Shown: one piece after another, positions 8,987-19,583 of the stretch
How positions within the stretch are numbered: position 1 is the stretch's first letter
Layout: each line of letters begins with the position of its first letter
NCBI RefSeq assembly: GCF_002368415.1
Contig: NZ_AP018290.1
Coordinates: 3,051,614 to 3,115,613 of the forward strand
DNA: 64,000 nt
Origin: Calothrix sp. NIES-4105
GTDB lineage: Bacteria > Cyanobacteriota > Cyanobacteriia > Cyanobacteriales > Nostocaceae
Direction: 5' to 3'
Position numbers and translations under genes: made by a program
The notes under the pieces: model-generated
What the model saw: only the letters and a program-made list of their open reading frames with translations
The model's database searches: none
What the model was told of the DNA's origin: nothing

Positions 8987-9274
8987 TTAGTCAGTTTTTC
9001 TAATTAATTCTTCAATCAAGCCTCGCACCTGCTCTTGCCAGTTGGGGACAGCCTTCAATTTATCTTTCTGTTGAATCAGATATTTTGTAACATGTTCAAA
9101 GTCTTCTGGAGGTATCTGTCCTGATGCCTGTAACTCATCTAGTTTTTGATGCAACAAGTACGAAGCTACGGTTGCAGTTTTATCTTTTTTTACCAACCTC
9201 GAATATCGTTCTAGCTGCTGAGAAGCTCCTACAGACAGGGTTACATGTACTCTTGGCGCTTTTCTGTCACTCAT
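8987..9274 (-). CDS. Small ribbon-helix-helix-like protein next to a TnpB-like gene
   Basis: 95 residues: a basic start (SDRKAPRVHVTLSVGASQQLERYSRL) resembling a ribbon-helix-helix DNA-binding fold, then a charged helical tail (VPNWQEQVRGLIEELIRKTD). It lies divergent to the TnpB-like gene at 9496, with 221 bp between. Small genes of this kind often sit beside stand-alone tnpB genes in cyanobacteria, perhaps as repressors. Function not proven. Confidence 0.55.
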   Translation of the reverse strand: MSDRKAPRVHVTLSVGASQQLERYSRLVKKDKTATVASYLLHQKLDELQASGQIPPEDFEHVTKYLIQQKDKLKAVPNWQEQVRGLIEELIRKTD

Positions 9275-9495
9275 AGTTTAAAATTATTTTTGACTTGGTT
9301 GCTAATTGGCACCCAATTATGTATATTACAGCTAAAGGTAAAGAAAGCAAAATTAATTTAAATTTAAATTAAATTACGGAGCAGCATTACCGCCCCGCAA
9401 TTCGGATTATCCAGTATTCCCGTACTGGTAAGACTTCGCTATTGCCAGAATCGTAGCAAAAAAATCTGTGTTGACATGGATACAAGGAATTAAAA

Positions 9496-11007
9496 ATGTC
9501 AATAATCACTTATGTAAAAGGACTTCCAACCCTCGAATCGGAAATGAATCATCTTGGTTACACCGATTTTGAGATGTTTCTTAATGCCTTTTCCCCTGTG
9601 TTCAAGCAAGCAGTTTGTGAGACTGTTGATGCGATTTTATCCTCCAAGGACTTTGAAAAGAAAAAGAGTAAATTCAATACTCACCTGCAAAAAAAGTACG
9701 GTTTAAGTAAAAGGCAAAGCGCAGGAGTTATTACACTGGCACATGCTAAAGTTGATTCAGCAAGAGAATGTAGAAAAAATCACATCAAGCAATTAGAGGG
9801 GAAATTAAAATCAGCACTTCTATTCCTAAAAAATGCTGAAAAACGTCTACTAGACAGCCAAAAATTCTATGCTAAGAAAAATTGGCAGAAATCTAAGAGT
9901 GGATGCAAGGTTCCACTATCGTGTGATTTAAGTACAAAACGCTCTAATTGGCACGCTCTCAAGTTTCAAATTCATAATAAGAAGCGTTATGTTTATCAGC
10001 TTGAAAAAAAGATTGGTTATTTAAAAGTGGCGCCAATACGGGTAATAGTTTCAAACAGTGAAATTTATATTGTTGGTTCAAGTGATGAAAGTTTTGGCAA
10101 TCAAACCTGTCAATACGATGGCAACAACAAGCTTTCGTTTCGCGTACCATACTGCTTAGAAGCAAAGTTTGGTAAGTACGTTGAGACTCAAATAGGCAGT
10201 TTTGATAGAAATATTAATAGATTGCCTGATATAGGAGCTAAAACTTGGCACTTTTACAGAAAGAATGGTCGTTGGGTTGTAGGTGTTCAATTTACTCCAA
10301 AATTAGTTGAAAAAGTCAGCAGACCAATTCAATATGGCACGATTGGAATAGACATTAATCCCAACTCTATAGGCTGGGCTTATGTGGATTATCAGGGTAA
10401 TTTAAAGGATTGTGGTACTATTCCCTTACTATCCGGGTTGGGAAGAAATTTTAACTCTCAACAACTAGTTAATGCAAGTTTTACACTAGCAAACCTTGCT
10501 ACCAAATATGCTTGTCCAGTTGTTTGTGAGGAACTCGACTTTTCCAAAAAGAAAGAATCGTTACGGGAAAAGGGTAGAAAATATGCCAGAATGCTATCAT
10601 CCTGGGCGTATAGCAAATTTTATCAGTTACTCGAATCAATACTTTCTAATCGTGGAATTAGTTTATATAAAAAGAATCCTGCTTATACAAGTTTAATCGG
10701 CTTGGTTAAATATTCCCGAATGTATGGTTTAAGTAGTGATATTGCATCTGCTATTGTTATAGCTAGAAGAGGAATGAACCTCTCTGAAAAACTACCCGTA
10801 TCCACAAACGCTTATCTTGGAGTGAATCCGAGAAAACACGTGTGGAGCGGTTGGTCGAAACTAAATACAATCACAAAGAACATTGCCCTAGTCAAGTCAC
10901 GGCACGACTATTTCAATGTACCTAACTGGGGAGTGGTGGTTAAGGATGTTGTCGAGCGAGTAGCCGTAAAACGTGAAAGTCGGGCAGCTTCCAAGTCTAC
11001 TTTGTAG
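9496..11007 (+). CDS. TnpB-related RuvC protein lacking the zinc finger
   Basis: 503 residues. The C-terminal half is a RuvC nuclease core: IGIDINPNSIGWAYVD (Asp286), PVVCEELDF (Glu345/346) and YGLSSDIASAIVIARRG (Asp415). In ordinary TnpB the text between the second and third parts holds a CxxC...CxxC zinc finger after a P-x-x-T-S motif. Here it reads NPAYTSLIGLVKYSRMYG with no cysteines, so the finger is gone while the three acidic residues remain. The first 180 residues are helical and Lys-rich, rich in coiled-coil pattern. No TnpA transposase is next to it. It may be an RNA-guided nuclease or a domesticated relative; a hairpin straddles its 3' end (10990-11050). Confidence 0.75.
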   Translation: MSIITYVKGLPTLESEMNHLGYTDFEMFLNAFSPVFKQAVCETVDAILSSKDFEKKKSKFNTHLQKKYGLSKRQSAGVITLAHAKVDSARECRKNHIKQLEGKLKSALLFLKNAEKRLLDSQKFYAKKNWQKSKSGCKVPLSCDLSTKRSNWHALKFQIHNKKRYVYQLEKKIGYLKVAPIRVIVSNSEIYIVGSSDESFGNQTCQYDGNNKLSFRVPYCLEAKFGKYVETQIGSFDRNINRLPDIGAKTWHFYRKNGRWVVGVQFTPKLVEKVSRPIQYGTIGIDINPNSIGWAYVDYQGNLKDCGTIPLLSGLGRNFNSQQLVNASFTLANLATKYACPVVCEELDFSKKKESLREKGRKYARMLSSWAYSKFYQLLESILSNRGISLYKKNPAYTSLIGLVKYSRMYGLSSDIASAIVIARRGMNLSEKLPVSTNAYLGVNPRKHVWSGWSKLNTITKNIALVKSRHDYFNVPNWGVVVKDVVERVAVKRESRAASKSTL

Positions 11008-11050
11008 CGCTTCCATTCTTATTCTTTGTAAGCTATGCCGTAGACTTGGA
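10990..11050 (+). ncRNA. Long stem at the 3' end of the TnpB-like gene
   Basis: An 11-bp perfect inverted repeat (TCCAAGTCTAC at 10990-11000, GTAGACTTGGA at 11040-11050) spans the last codons and the sequence after the stop. TnpB guide RNAs overlap the 3' end of the gene, so this may be part of such an RNA; a simple terminator or transposon end are alternatives. Confidence 0.4.
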
Positions 11051-11102
11051 TAAAGGAAACTAGATTTTCCTAGATTTTTAGAAGCGGTCAACACCTTGGT
11101 TA

Positions 11103-11146
11103 AAACGTATGTTGGGTTATGCTGCCGCTACACCCAACCTACGCAC
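11103..11146. repeat. Short GTTGGGT/ACCCAAC inverted repeat between convergent genes
   Basis: GTTGGGT (11111-11117) and ACCCAAC (11132-11138), flanked by partly matching ACGTAT/CTACGC. It sits between two genes that face each other, so it could stop transcription from both sides. Confidence 0.4.
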
Positions 11147-11167
11147 TTTTAATGTTGTCTTTATAAA

Positions 11168-12445
11168 TCAACTCTTACCGGAGCGTAAAACAACTTCTAT
11201 TGCTTTCTCTTTTTGAGGGTCGGCGCCTTGGGCATATTCTAAATTAAAAGGTACAATGATATCTGGTGTAACGCCTTTACCTTCAAGACGGGTTCCATTT
11301 ACGAATACATTTGTTACTGCTACATACAACAAAGTACCATCTTGCATTACAATTGGGCGCCCAGCGACAACGGCGCCTAAAGTTTTTGTACCAATTACAG
11401 AACCAATTTTATATTGTTGAAAGCCATAAGCGATAATTTCCTTGCTACTTCTGCTACCTTCATTTACCAGCATCACAACAGGTTTTTTCCATTGAGAGTT
11501 ATAAGTTACGCGCGAACCATTACGAGCAATACTAGTAACACTTGGTCCCTGACCTGTGAACACAGTAAGATAATTAGTATTTCCTCCACCCCAACCCGCG
11601 CGTAAGTCTAAAATTAATGCGTCTGCATCTTTAAGACGGTCGTATAACAAATCATATACAAGCTTTTCTTGAGATGGGTCAGCAGCATTTGCCCAAATAT
11701 GAACGTAACCAATCTTTTTATTTTGACGCTCGATTATTTGAGTACTAACTCGTTGAGCATCTAGAAACATTGTAGTTGTATCATATACTCTTGGTATTAC
11801 AGCTATTTCTTGTTTGCTGTTAGTATCTGCTTGACGCTGAATTTGGATATTAACCTTTTGTCCAGCTTTGAGTGCAAATGATTGTACAGGTTGATATGGT
11901 TGATTATTTACACTTAATATTTCATCACCAACTTTTATACCTGCTTTTATGGCTGGACTTTCATCTAAAAGCGCGCTGACAAATGTTTTTCCATTTATAA
12001 CTTTCGTAAATATACCAATATCGGTGTATTCAAACTTGCCTTTGGGGAAAAATGGCTTGAGTCTACTTAATGACTTTCTATCGCGCGGTTGAAAAATACC
12101 TAGCAGTTGATAATAGCTTGGTTCATCAGGTGTGTAGAAGCGTGTATGGGAAGTTCGCAACTCAGCCAGCATAGTATTGACAACAGCAGCAAATTCTTGT
12201 GATGATTTAGACTTAATTGCTTGCGGTTTGTACTTATCGCGCATTGCTTGCCAATTAATTCCATTAAACTTGGGGTCGTAGAAGTTGTCGTTGATGGTTT
12301 GCCAAATTTCATCAAACACCCTTGCCTGTGGTTGTGCTAGCGTGGGAAGTAGTGGTGATGTCAACCATAGTGTTAGCATTACAACGATACTGAGCAGGAA
12401 TGCAGCAAGATAATGCTTATTGATAGAAAATTTAAATCGTTTCAT
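11168..12445 (-). CDS. S41-family C-terminal-processing-type peptidase
   Basis: 425 residues. An N-terminal hydrophobic segment (AAFLLSIVVMLTLWLTSPLL) anchors or exports the protein. A tricorn/CtpA-like N-terminal domain (VFDEIWQTINDNFYDPKFNG) is followed by a PDZ domain (residues about 145-190, with SPAIKAGIKVGDEILSVNNQ) and the S41 catalytic domain. The nucleophile region reads VNEGSRSSKEIIAYGF, with the basic partner probably in GTKTLGAVVAGRP. The Lys normally found right after TFG in CtpA is absent here, so the catalytic base may be shifted or activity altered. Likely a periplasmic serine protease. Confidence 0.8.
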   Translation of the reverse strand: MKRFKFSINKHYLAAFLLSIVVMLTLWLTSPLLPTLAQPQARVFDEIWQTINDNFYDPKFNGINWQAMRDKYKPQAIKSKSSQEFAAVVNTMLAELRTSHTRFYTPDEPSYYQLLGIFQPRDRKSLSRLKPFFPKGKFEYTDIGIFTKVINGKTFVSALLDESPAIKAGIKVGDEILSVNNQPYQPVQSFALKAGQKVNIQIQRQADTNSKQEIAVIPRVYDTTTMFLDAQRVSTQIIERQNKKIGYVHIWANAADPSQEKLVYDLLYDRLKDADALILDLRAGWGGGNTNYLTVFTGQGPSVTSIARNGSRVTYNSQWKKPVVMLVNEGSRSSKEIIAYGFQQYKIGSVIGTKTLGAVVAGRPIVMQDGTLLYVAVTNVFVNGTRLEGKGVTPDIIVPFNLEYAQGADPQKEKAIEVVLRSGKS

Positions 12446-12476
12446 TTAAATTAAGTAGGACTCAGGAGTAGTGTTA

Positions 12477-13379
12477 ATGTATCAACGTTGGATAATATCT
12501 AGTTTAAGCATTTTACTCAGTATCGTTGTGGCTGCTTGTTCTACCGTTGCTACAGCACCTACTGCGACTCCTCCTCAGCAGGCGCCACAAGCATCTTACT
12601 CAGAACGAGTAGTTGCACTTACGCCTCTATCAGCAGACATAATTTATAGACTTGATCAAAATAAACTTGTTGGAATAGCTGGTACAGTACTAAATAAAGA
12701 CTCACGTTTTCAAGATGTTACAAGTGTAGCCCAAGGAAGAACGCAGCCAAACCTAGAAAAAATTGTAGCGCTCAAACCTGACTTAGTTATTGGCGCCTCT
12801 GGTTTTTCTGACCAAACTCTCAAACGTCTTAAGGAATTAAAAATTGATACTCTAGCAACAAAAATAGATAGTTGGAAAGCGCTTTCTGAACTGACGACAA
12901 CTTTAGCCCAGAAAATAGGCGCCAGTCCAAAGCCGTTATTAGATAAATATCAGCAGCTTCTGGCACAGAGCGCAAATAAGAATGTAAACAAGAATACTTC
13001 AGCTTTAGTATTAGTTAGCCGTCAGCCGATTTTAACTCCAAACAAAAATAGTTGGGCAGGAGATATGCTCAACCAATTCCAAATCAAAAATATTGCCGCT
13101 GACCTACAAGGTAAAAGTCCATTTGGTGGATATGTGACTTTATCACCTGAGAAAATTTTAGAAGCAAACCCAGAAACTATAATTCTCGTCAACGCTCCGC
13201 AAAGTGGCTCGGAGCAAGAAGTTCTCGACGGCTTTAAAAAAGAACCATTTTGGCAAAAACTACAAGCGGCAAAGAATAATCGAGTTTATGTATTTGATTA
13301 TCTTGGGTTAGTGAACCCTGGAAGTATTGACGCAATAGAAAAAGCTGCCGAGAAACTTGCTGTTATTTCTACTACTTAA
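12477..13379 (+). CDS. Periplasmic binding lipoprotein, TroA/BtuF-like (metal-chelate uptake)
   Basis: 300 residues from the ATG at 12477, chosen because CAGGAG at 12463-12468 is spaced 8 nt from it; a GTG at 12471 is too close. The lipoprotein signal ends IVVAAC. The rest is a class III binding protein: RVVALTPLSADIIYRL, VGIAGTV, KIVALKPDLVIGASGF, a long linking helix, then ILEANPETIILV and VYVFDYLGLVNPGSI. Such proteins deliver haem, siderophores or cobalamin to an ABC importer, but no permease or ATPase is adjacent. It is divergent from the S41 peptidase and its end overlaps the next, convergent gene by 8 bp. Confidence 0.8.
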   Translation: MYQRWIISSLSILLSIVVAACSTVATAPTATPPQQAPQASYSERVVALTPLSADIIYRLDQNKLVGIAGTVLNKDSRFQDVTSVAQGRTQPNLEKIVALKPDLVIGASGFSDQTLKRLKELKIDTLATKIDSWKALSELTTTLAQKIGASPKPLLDKYQQLLAQSANKNVNKNTSALVLVSRQPILTPNKNSWAGDMLNQFQIKNIAADLQGKSPFGGYVTLSPEKILEANPETIILVNAPQSGSEQEVLDGFKKEPFWQKLQAAKNNRVYVFDYLGLVNPGSIDAIEKAAEKLAVISTT

Positions 13380-13827
13380 TTTTGAATAAACCTAAAATTT
13401 TCCGAGACTGAGCCAATAAACTCTTCTCTTTGTCCTTATATTGTTTCGATGATACATTCGTAGTGTATTTATCCTCTTTCCAAGCAGCGACTAATTTATT
13501 ATTTCGGAAACCATATCCATCAAAAGCGTTACCGAAGACACCAACCAATTGCCCATTTTTGTACTCAAACGTAGCTACATCTAAGGCGCCGCTCTCATCA
13601 CCCTCCGATGCTTCTGTAGTTTGTATCTGTAAATATGCTGGTTTTCCCTGTACTTTGCATAAAGTGTATATTAAATAACGTGACTTAATTTTTTGTTCAG
13701 GACAATTTCCAGGCACAGTACCACTTTGAAACTCTCTAACCTTGTCTCTGAAATCGCCTGCCAAAGATGGCGATGCAGTACCTACTATCAAAAAGGCAAC
13801 AGCTATTAATCGAACTAGGTTATTCAT
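13372..13827 (-). CDS. Small secreted protein of unknown function
   Basis: 151 residues with a signal peptide (LVRLIAVAFLIVGTASPSLA, cleaved about residue 23). The mature part has two Cys (GNCPEQK and YTLCKV), which could form a disulfide, and beta-strand-like segments (GALDVATFEYKNGQLVGVFG). Not recognised. It converges with the binding-protein gene, overlapping it by 8 bp. Confidence 0.65.
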   Translation of the reverse strand: MNNLVRLIAVAFLIVGTASPSLAGDFRDKVREFQSGTVPGNCPEQKIKSRYLIYTLCKVQGKPAYLQIQTTEASEGDESGALDVATFEYKNGQLVGVFGNAFDGYGFRNNKLVAAWKEDKYTTNVSSKQYKDKEKSLLAQSRKILGLFKIK

Positions 13828-16550
<2,723 letters not shown>

Positions 16551-16587
16551 GATTTTTACTCTTTCTTCAAGAAGCAGTAAAAACTAC

Positions 16588-16612
16588 TAAGTGGGCTATA
16601 ACTGCCCACTTA
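16588..16612 (+). terminator. Hairpin after nifH
   Basis: TAAGTGGGC (16588-16596) and GCCCACTTA (16604-16612) form a perfect 9-bp stem with a 7-nt loop, 38 bp after the nifH stop. The following sequence is pyrimidine-rich but has no long T run. Confidence 0.65.
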
Positions 16613-16756
16613 CTCTCTAATTATAATAATTTTTAAAAAATGTGGAGGTTTAATTATGCTTTATTAATAATTAATTATATCCCGTCATGAATTTTTAGAC
16701 GCGAAATACTAATGAGCGTTTTTCGTATCCTGCAATTGGTTGATTATTTTTTAAAT

Positions 16757-16790
16757 AGGGAATGGGGAATTAGTTTTTCCATTCCCTTTT
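16757..16790 (+). terminator. Second terminator-like hairpin downstream of nifH
   Basis: AGGGAATGG (16757-16765) pairs with CCATTCCCT (16779-16787) and is followed by TTT. It lies in the otherwise empty stretch 16613-16920, about 200 bp past the nifH stop; no gene is seen in between. Confidence 0.5.
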
Positions 16791-16920
16791 ATTTCGATTA
16801 AAATCATTCATAAAATACCAAATTGTAAAGACGCCCTAGTAAGCGAGCGTCTCCACATTTAATGTTTAAAGGTTTGAATAGTTGCTTACTGAAATACCAA
16901 TCCATGCAAATCTTCGTCCT

Positions 16921-17184
16921 TTAAGCATGTGATTTTCCCAACACATTATCTTTCAGTAAGCGTTCCAAGGCTTCCACACGATGCTCTACACCTTGCAGAG
17001 CGTCTAAGCGATGTTTTAATTCAAGCACATCTACTTTTTCCTTTTCGTTAACGTAATCATCAATCCAACTCAGTATAACATCCGTGATTGTTTTGCCCTC
17101 CTGCTCAACCTTACTTGCAAATTTACTCTTCATTACTGGGTCTATCTGAACCTGGATAAAAATCCTCTCCTTTTTCGCTGCCAT
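16921..17184 (-). CDS. Small RHH-like protein with coiled-coil tail
   Basis: 87 residues: AAKKERIFIQVQIDPVMKSKF then KTITDVILSWIDDYV, a pattern like a ribbon-helix-helix DNA-binding domain, followed by a coiled coil (LELKHRLDALQGVEHRVEALERLL). It is the last of three closely packed minus-strand small frames (17633 to 16921) divergent from the tnpB gene at 17707. A regulatory or antitoxin-like role is possible but unproven. Confidence 0.55.
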   Translation of the reverse strand: MAAKKERIFIQVQIDPVMKSKFASKVEQEGKTITDVILSWIDDYVNEKEKVDVLELKHRLDALQGVEHRVEALERLLKDNVLGKSHA

Positions 17185-17205
17185 AAATTACACCATTATT
17201 CCCAT

Positions 17206-17445
17206 CTACTCCCAACCTAGCAATCTCTGATGGTAATGACAACCGTATTGATTTATGTATTGATGTAGTATTGACAATGTAATGATAACGTAGTTATAAT
17301 TTAAGGAAGTTAGGCGAAAGAAGATATTTCTGGCGCCAAACAAAAAAAAAGCTGACACTTTATCTGCCAGCGTTAAACAATAATTGCCACTAAGGAAAGT
17401 GTGAGGTTGCTTACTAGTCGCTAAAAGTTCATCAAACTTCATCAT
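17206..17445 (-). CDS. Possible small coupled ORF, uncertain
   Basis: 79 codons whose ATG overlaps the stop of the upstream minus gene (ATGA arrangement at 17442-17445) and whose end is 21 bp before the next small gene. The position favours translation, but the residues (Tyr/Ile/Phe-rich second half) look like translated non-coding sequence, so it may be decayed or false. Confidence 0.3.
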   Translation of the reverse strand: MMKFDELLATSKQPHTFLSGNYCLTLADKVSAFFLFGARNIFFRLTSLNYNYVIITLSILHQYINQYGCHYHQRLLGWE

Positions 17446-17633
17446 ATCTCTTCATTATGAGTAGGTTCTGACTCCCAAACACCCCTAACCCATCTTTCAA
17501 CATATTCACTAACACTAAGCTTTTTGCTCTTAGCCCTAGCCTTTAGCTCATTCCAAGCCGTATCTGTCAAATGTATTTCATGTCCTTTCTTCATCTCGTC
17601 GTAAAAAGCTGGAACATCCTTAATTCTTTTCAT
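17442..17633 (-). CDS. Small RHH/CopG-like protein divergent from tnpB
   Basis: 63 residues: RIKDVPAFYDEMKKGHEIHL then TDTAWNELKARAKSKKLSVSEYVERWVRG. The strand followed by two helices (LTDTAWNELKARAKSKKLSVSEYVER) is typical of ribbon-helix-helix repressors. The start at 17633 is 74 bp from the tnpB start on the other strand, so it could control a shared divergent promoter. Confidence 0.6.
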   Translation of the reverse strand: MKRIKDVPAFYDEMKKGHEIHLTDTAWNELKARAKSKKLSVSEYVERWVRGVWESEPTHNEEI

Positions 17634-17706
17634 TTACCCTATTGACTTTTATAGAACTGCTGGCTATTCTGATTATAGTACTGAAAACAGGGGCGTAAGT
17701 CAAGGT

Positions 17707-18924
17707 ATGTACGCATTAAAAAGAGAATTAAAACTGAATAACAGGGAAATATCTTCAATGCGTGGCATGGCAGGGTTTAGGAGATTTGTTTACAACTTCG
17801 GGCTAGAAATGTTAAAAGCGTCTTGGAGTTTTGAGGGAATAAAAGCTTCTGATTCAGTTCGTTTAAACGAGATAAAGAAAGTTTTTACGAACCACGTCAT
17901 GACACTTCCTGAATACGCTTGGACAAGAAATTATTCCAGCACCATTTACCAATCTGCTTTTCAAGATTTAGGAGAAGCGATTGCAAGGTGGCGCCAAGGT
18001 TTAGCTGAATTTCCAGTACTGGCAGCGAAAAAGTCATGTGATAAGTTTACTGTTTATAAGGCATCGGCTGTTTACCCAAAAAAAGGTGAACCAGCTTTGC
18101 CATTTACAAACCGAGTCGTTATTGAACCTGGTAGAAAAATTAATTTACCAGGAGTAGGAGAAGTTAGGTCAAAGGAAAAAGTTGATTTTTATTATTCCTC
18201 CCAAACTTTTACTGTGACTCGCACTGCCGATAAATGGTTTGTATCCTCGAACATTGACGCAGAACGTGTACCGACCATCTTTCACAAAGTTGAGAAAGTA
18301 GGTATTGATTTAGGTGTAAAAACCTTTGCAACATTCTCAGACTCTTCTACAATATCCGCTCCTGACTCTTTAAAAAAGGCGAAAACCAAGCTAAGTAAAG
18401 AACAGTGGCGGAATCGAAACAAAGAGTTTGGGAACAAAATTTTGGGTGTGCGTGCATCAAAAAATGCGAAAAAGTTCTTTAATTCCATAGCTCGGAAACA
18501 TGCACACATAGCTAATATTCGTAGAGACTTTTTACAGAAAATTACTACGGAAATTAGCAAGAAATATTATAAAATCCGTGTCGAGGACTTGAATGTTTCA
18601 GGCATGGTTGCGAATCACAAACTCGCAGAAGCTGTATCAAGTTTGGGATTGTACGAATTCCGAAGAATGCTTGATTACAAACAATCTCATTATGGAACTA
18701 AGCTTGAAGTTGTGGATAGATGGTATCCAAGCTCTAAGACTTGTTCTCTGTGTGGGCACGTCCAAGACATGAAATTATCTGACCGTGTTTTTAATTGCGG
18801 CGCCTGCAACTTCTCCTGTGACCGTGACTTAAATGCGGCAATTAATTTGGAAAAAGCTGATAATCATTTGGCTAAAACCAAACAAAAGAAAAGCATTAAA
18901 AAGTCTAAGAAAAAAGCAGGTTAA
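17707..18924 (+). CDS. tnpB: TnpB, IS200/IS605-family RNA-guided nuclease
   Basis: 405 residues, normal for TnpB. RuvC parts: KVGIDLGVKTFATFSD (Asp201), IRVEDLNVSGM (Glu293), and CDRDLNAAINL (Asp374). The zinc finger between the last two is intact: TCSLCGH (Cys346, Cys349) and CGAC (Cys364, Cys367). The N-terminal helical and WED-like beta regions are also present. TnpB cuts DNA guided by an RNA from the element's right end and helps the transposon persist. No TnpA is nearby, so the element depends on a transposase elsewhere or is immobile. The start has no strong ribosome site. The C-terminus is Lys-rich. Confidence 0.9.
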   Translation: MYALKRELKLNNREISSMRGMAGFRRFVYNFGLEMLKASWSFEGIKASDSVRLNEIKKVFTNHVMTLPEYAWTRNYSSTIYQSAFQDLGEAIARWRQGLAEFPVLAAKKSCDKFTVYKASAVYPKKGEPALPFTNRVVIEPGRKINLPGVGEVRSKEKVDFYYSSQTFTVTRTADKWFVSSNIDAERVPTIFHKVEKVGIDLGVKTFATFSDSSTISAPDSLKKAKTKLSKEQWRNRNKEFGNKILGVRASKNAKKFFNSIARKHAHIANIRRDFLQKITTEISKKYYKIRVEDLNVSGMVANHKLAEAVSSLGLYEFRRMLDYKQSHYGTKLEVVDRWYPSSKTCSLCGHVQDMKLSDRVFNCGACNFSCDRDLNAAINLEKADNHLAKTKQKKSIKKSKKKAG

Positions 18925-19080
18925 AAATTAAGATTTAAGGTTTTAAAATATCGTAGTGACTCTGGCTTGGAGTTGAAGCCTTGAATTAGCAAGGAAAACG
19001 CTTGTGGATTAGAAGGAGCCGACTCCCTATGTTGAAGCAGGAACTGAACGTTGAACTTATTGAATCTTGAAAGTAAGTAG
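18925..19080 (+). ncRNA. Probable TnpB guide RNA (omega/reRNA) and transposon right end
   Basis: The sequence after the tnpB stop is structured: CCTTG (18979-18983) pairs with CAAGG (18990-18994), and GGAG (19015-19018) pairs with CTCC (19023-19026) in GGAGCCGACTCC, followed by GTTGAAGCAGGAA. TnpB guide RNAs come from this position, beginning inside the gene's 3' end, and the guide is the sequence just past the transposon boundary. The exact boundary and guide cannot be fixed by eye. Confidence 0.55.
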
Positions 19081-19123
19081 GTTTGAGTAAGTTTCAGAGA
19101 GCAGGGGTGTACTACCAGAATTT

Positions 19124-19297
19124 ATGCCAACGAGGGAACAGTTAAAAACCTACTTTGATTTGACAACAGATTTGACTAAAATGTATGTACCCATAAATTT
19201 AGGAACTCTTGACGGGCGTACAGGTGATGTCTTTGTCCTGGCAGGGCAAGAAATAGAAATTTTAATTTATCCTGATGGAAATTGGAAATTTATATGA
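19124..19297 (+). CDS. Small protein, first of a coupled cyanobacterial pair (DUF6888-like)
   Basis: 57 residues: PTREQLKTYFDLTTDLTKMY, then LDGRTGDVFVLAGQEIEILI and YPDGNWKF. The ending AGQEIEILIYPDGNW is typical of small cyanobacterial proteins (I recall DUF6888) found in front of a partner like the next gene. Its TGA at 19295-19297 overlaps the next ATG at 19294, so the two are translated as a pair. The layout resembles toxin-antitoxin or accessory pairs; function unknown. Confidence 0.65.
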   Translation: MPTREQLKTYFDLTTDLTKMYVPINLGTLDGRTGDVFVLAGQEIEILIYPDGNWKFI

Positions 19298-19503
19298 GCA
19301 AACCTAATTTTGCAACAATGACCCGCCTCGAATTTCGTCAATATATCCTCGAACACAAAGAGGATGACGAAGCTGTCTCAATTTATCTGGAACGGTTTAC
19401 TGACCCAAACGCAAAAATTTACCCACCAACAAAAGGGTTAAATGACCCCGAAGTGAAAATAGCACTCCGCGAACGTTTGGAGCAGCAACGCAATCAGGCT
19501 TGA
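19294..19503 (+). CDS. Small protein, second of the coupled pair (DUF6887-like)
   Basis: 69 residues from the ATG at 19294: FATMTRLEFRQYILEHKEDD then FTDPNAKIYPPTKG. Short acidic proteins with a T-R-x-E-x-R-x-Y-x-L-x-H pattern are frequent in filamentous cyanobacteria. The start is chosen over an in-frame ATG at 19282 because of the ATGA overlap with the upstream gene. Function unknown. Confidence 0.65.
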   Translation: MSKPNFATMTRLEFRQYILEHKEDDEAVSIYLERFTDPNAKIYPPTKGLNDPEVKIALRERLEQQRNQA

Positions 19504-19527
19504 TATTTTGAGCAAATTTGCGCCTCC

Positions 19528-19561
19528 TACGTAGAGACGTAAAATTTTACGTCTCTACGTA
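19528..19561. terminator. Perfect 34-bp palindrome between convergent genes
   Basis: TACGTAGAGACG at 19528 and its exact reverse complement ending at 19561 enclose an AAAATTTT centre. It lies between the small gene ending at 19503 (+) and coxC ending at 19584 (-), so it can terminate both. GTAGAGACG-type hairpins recur at 27834 and 33565. Confidence 0.75.
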
Positions 19562-19583
19562 ATGTACATTGCATTTTTACTTG

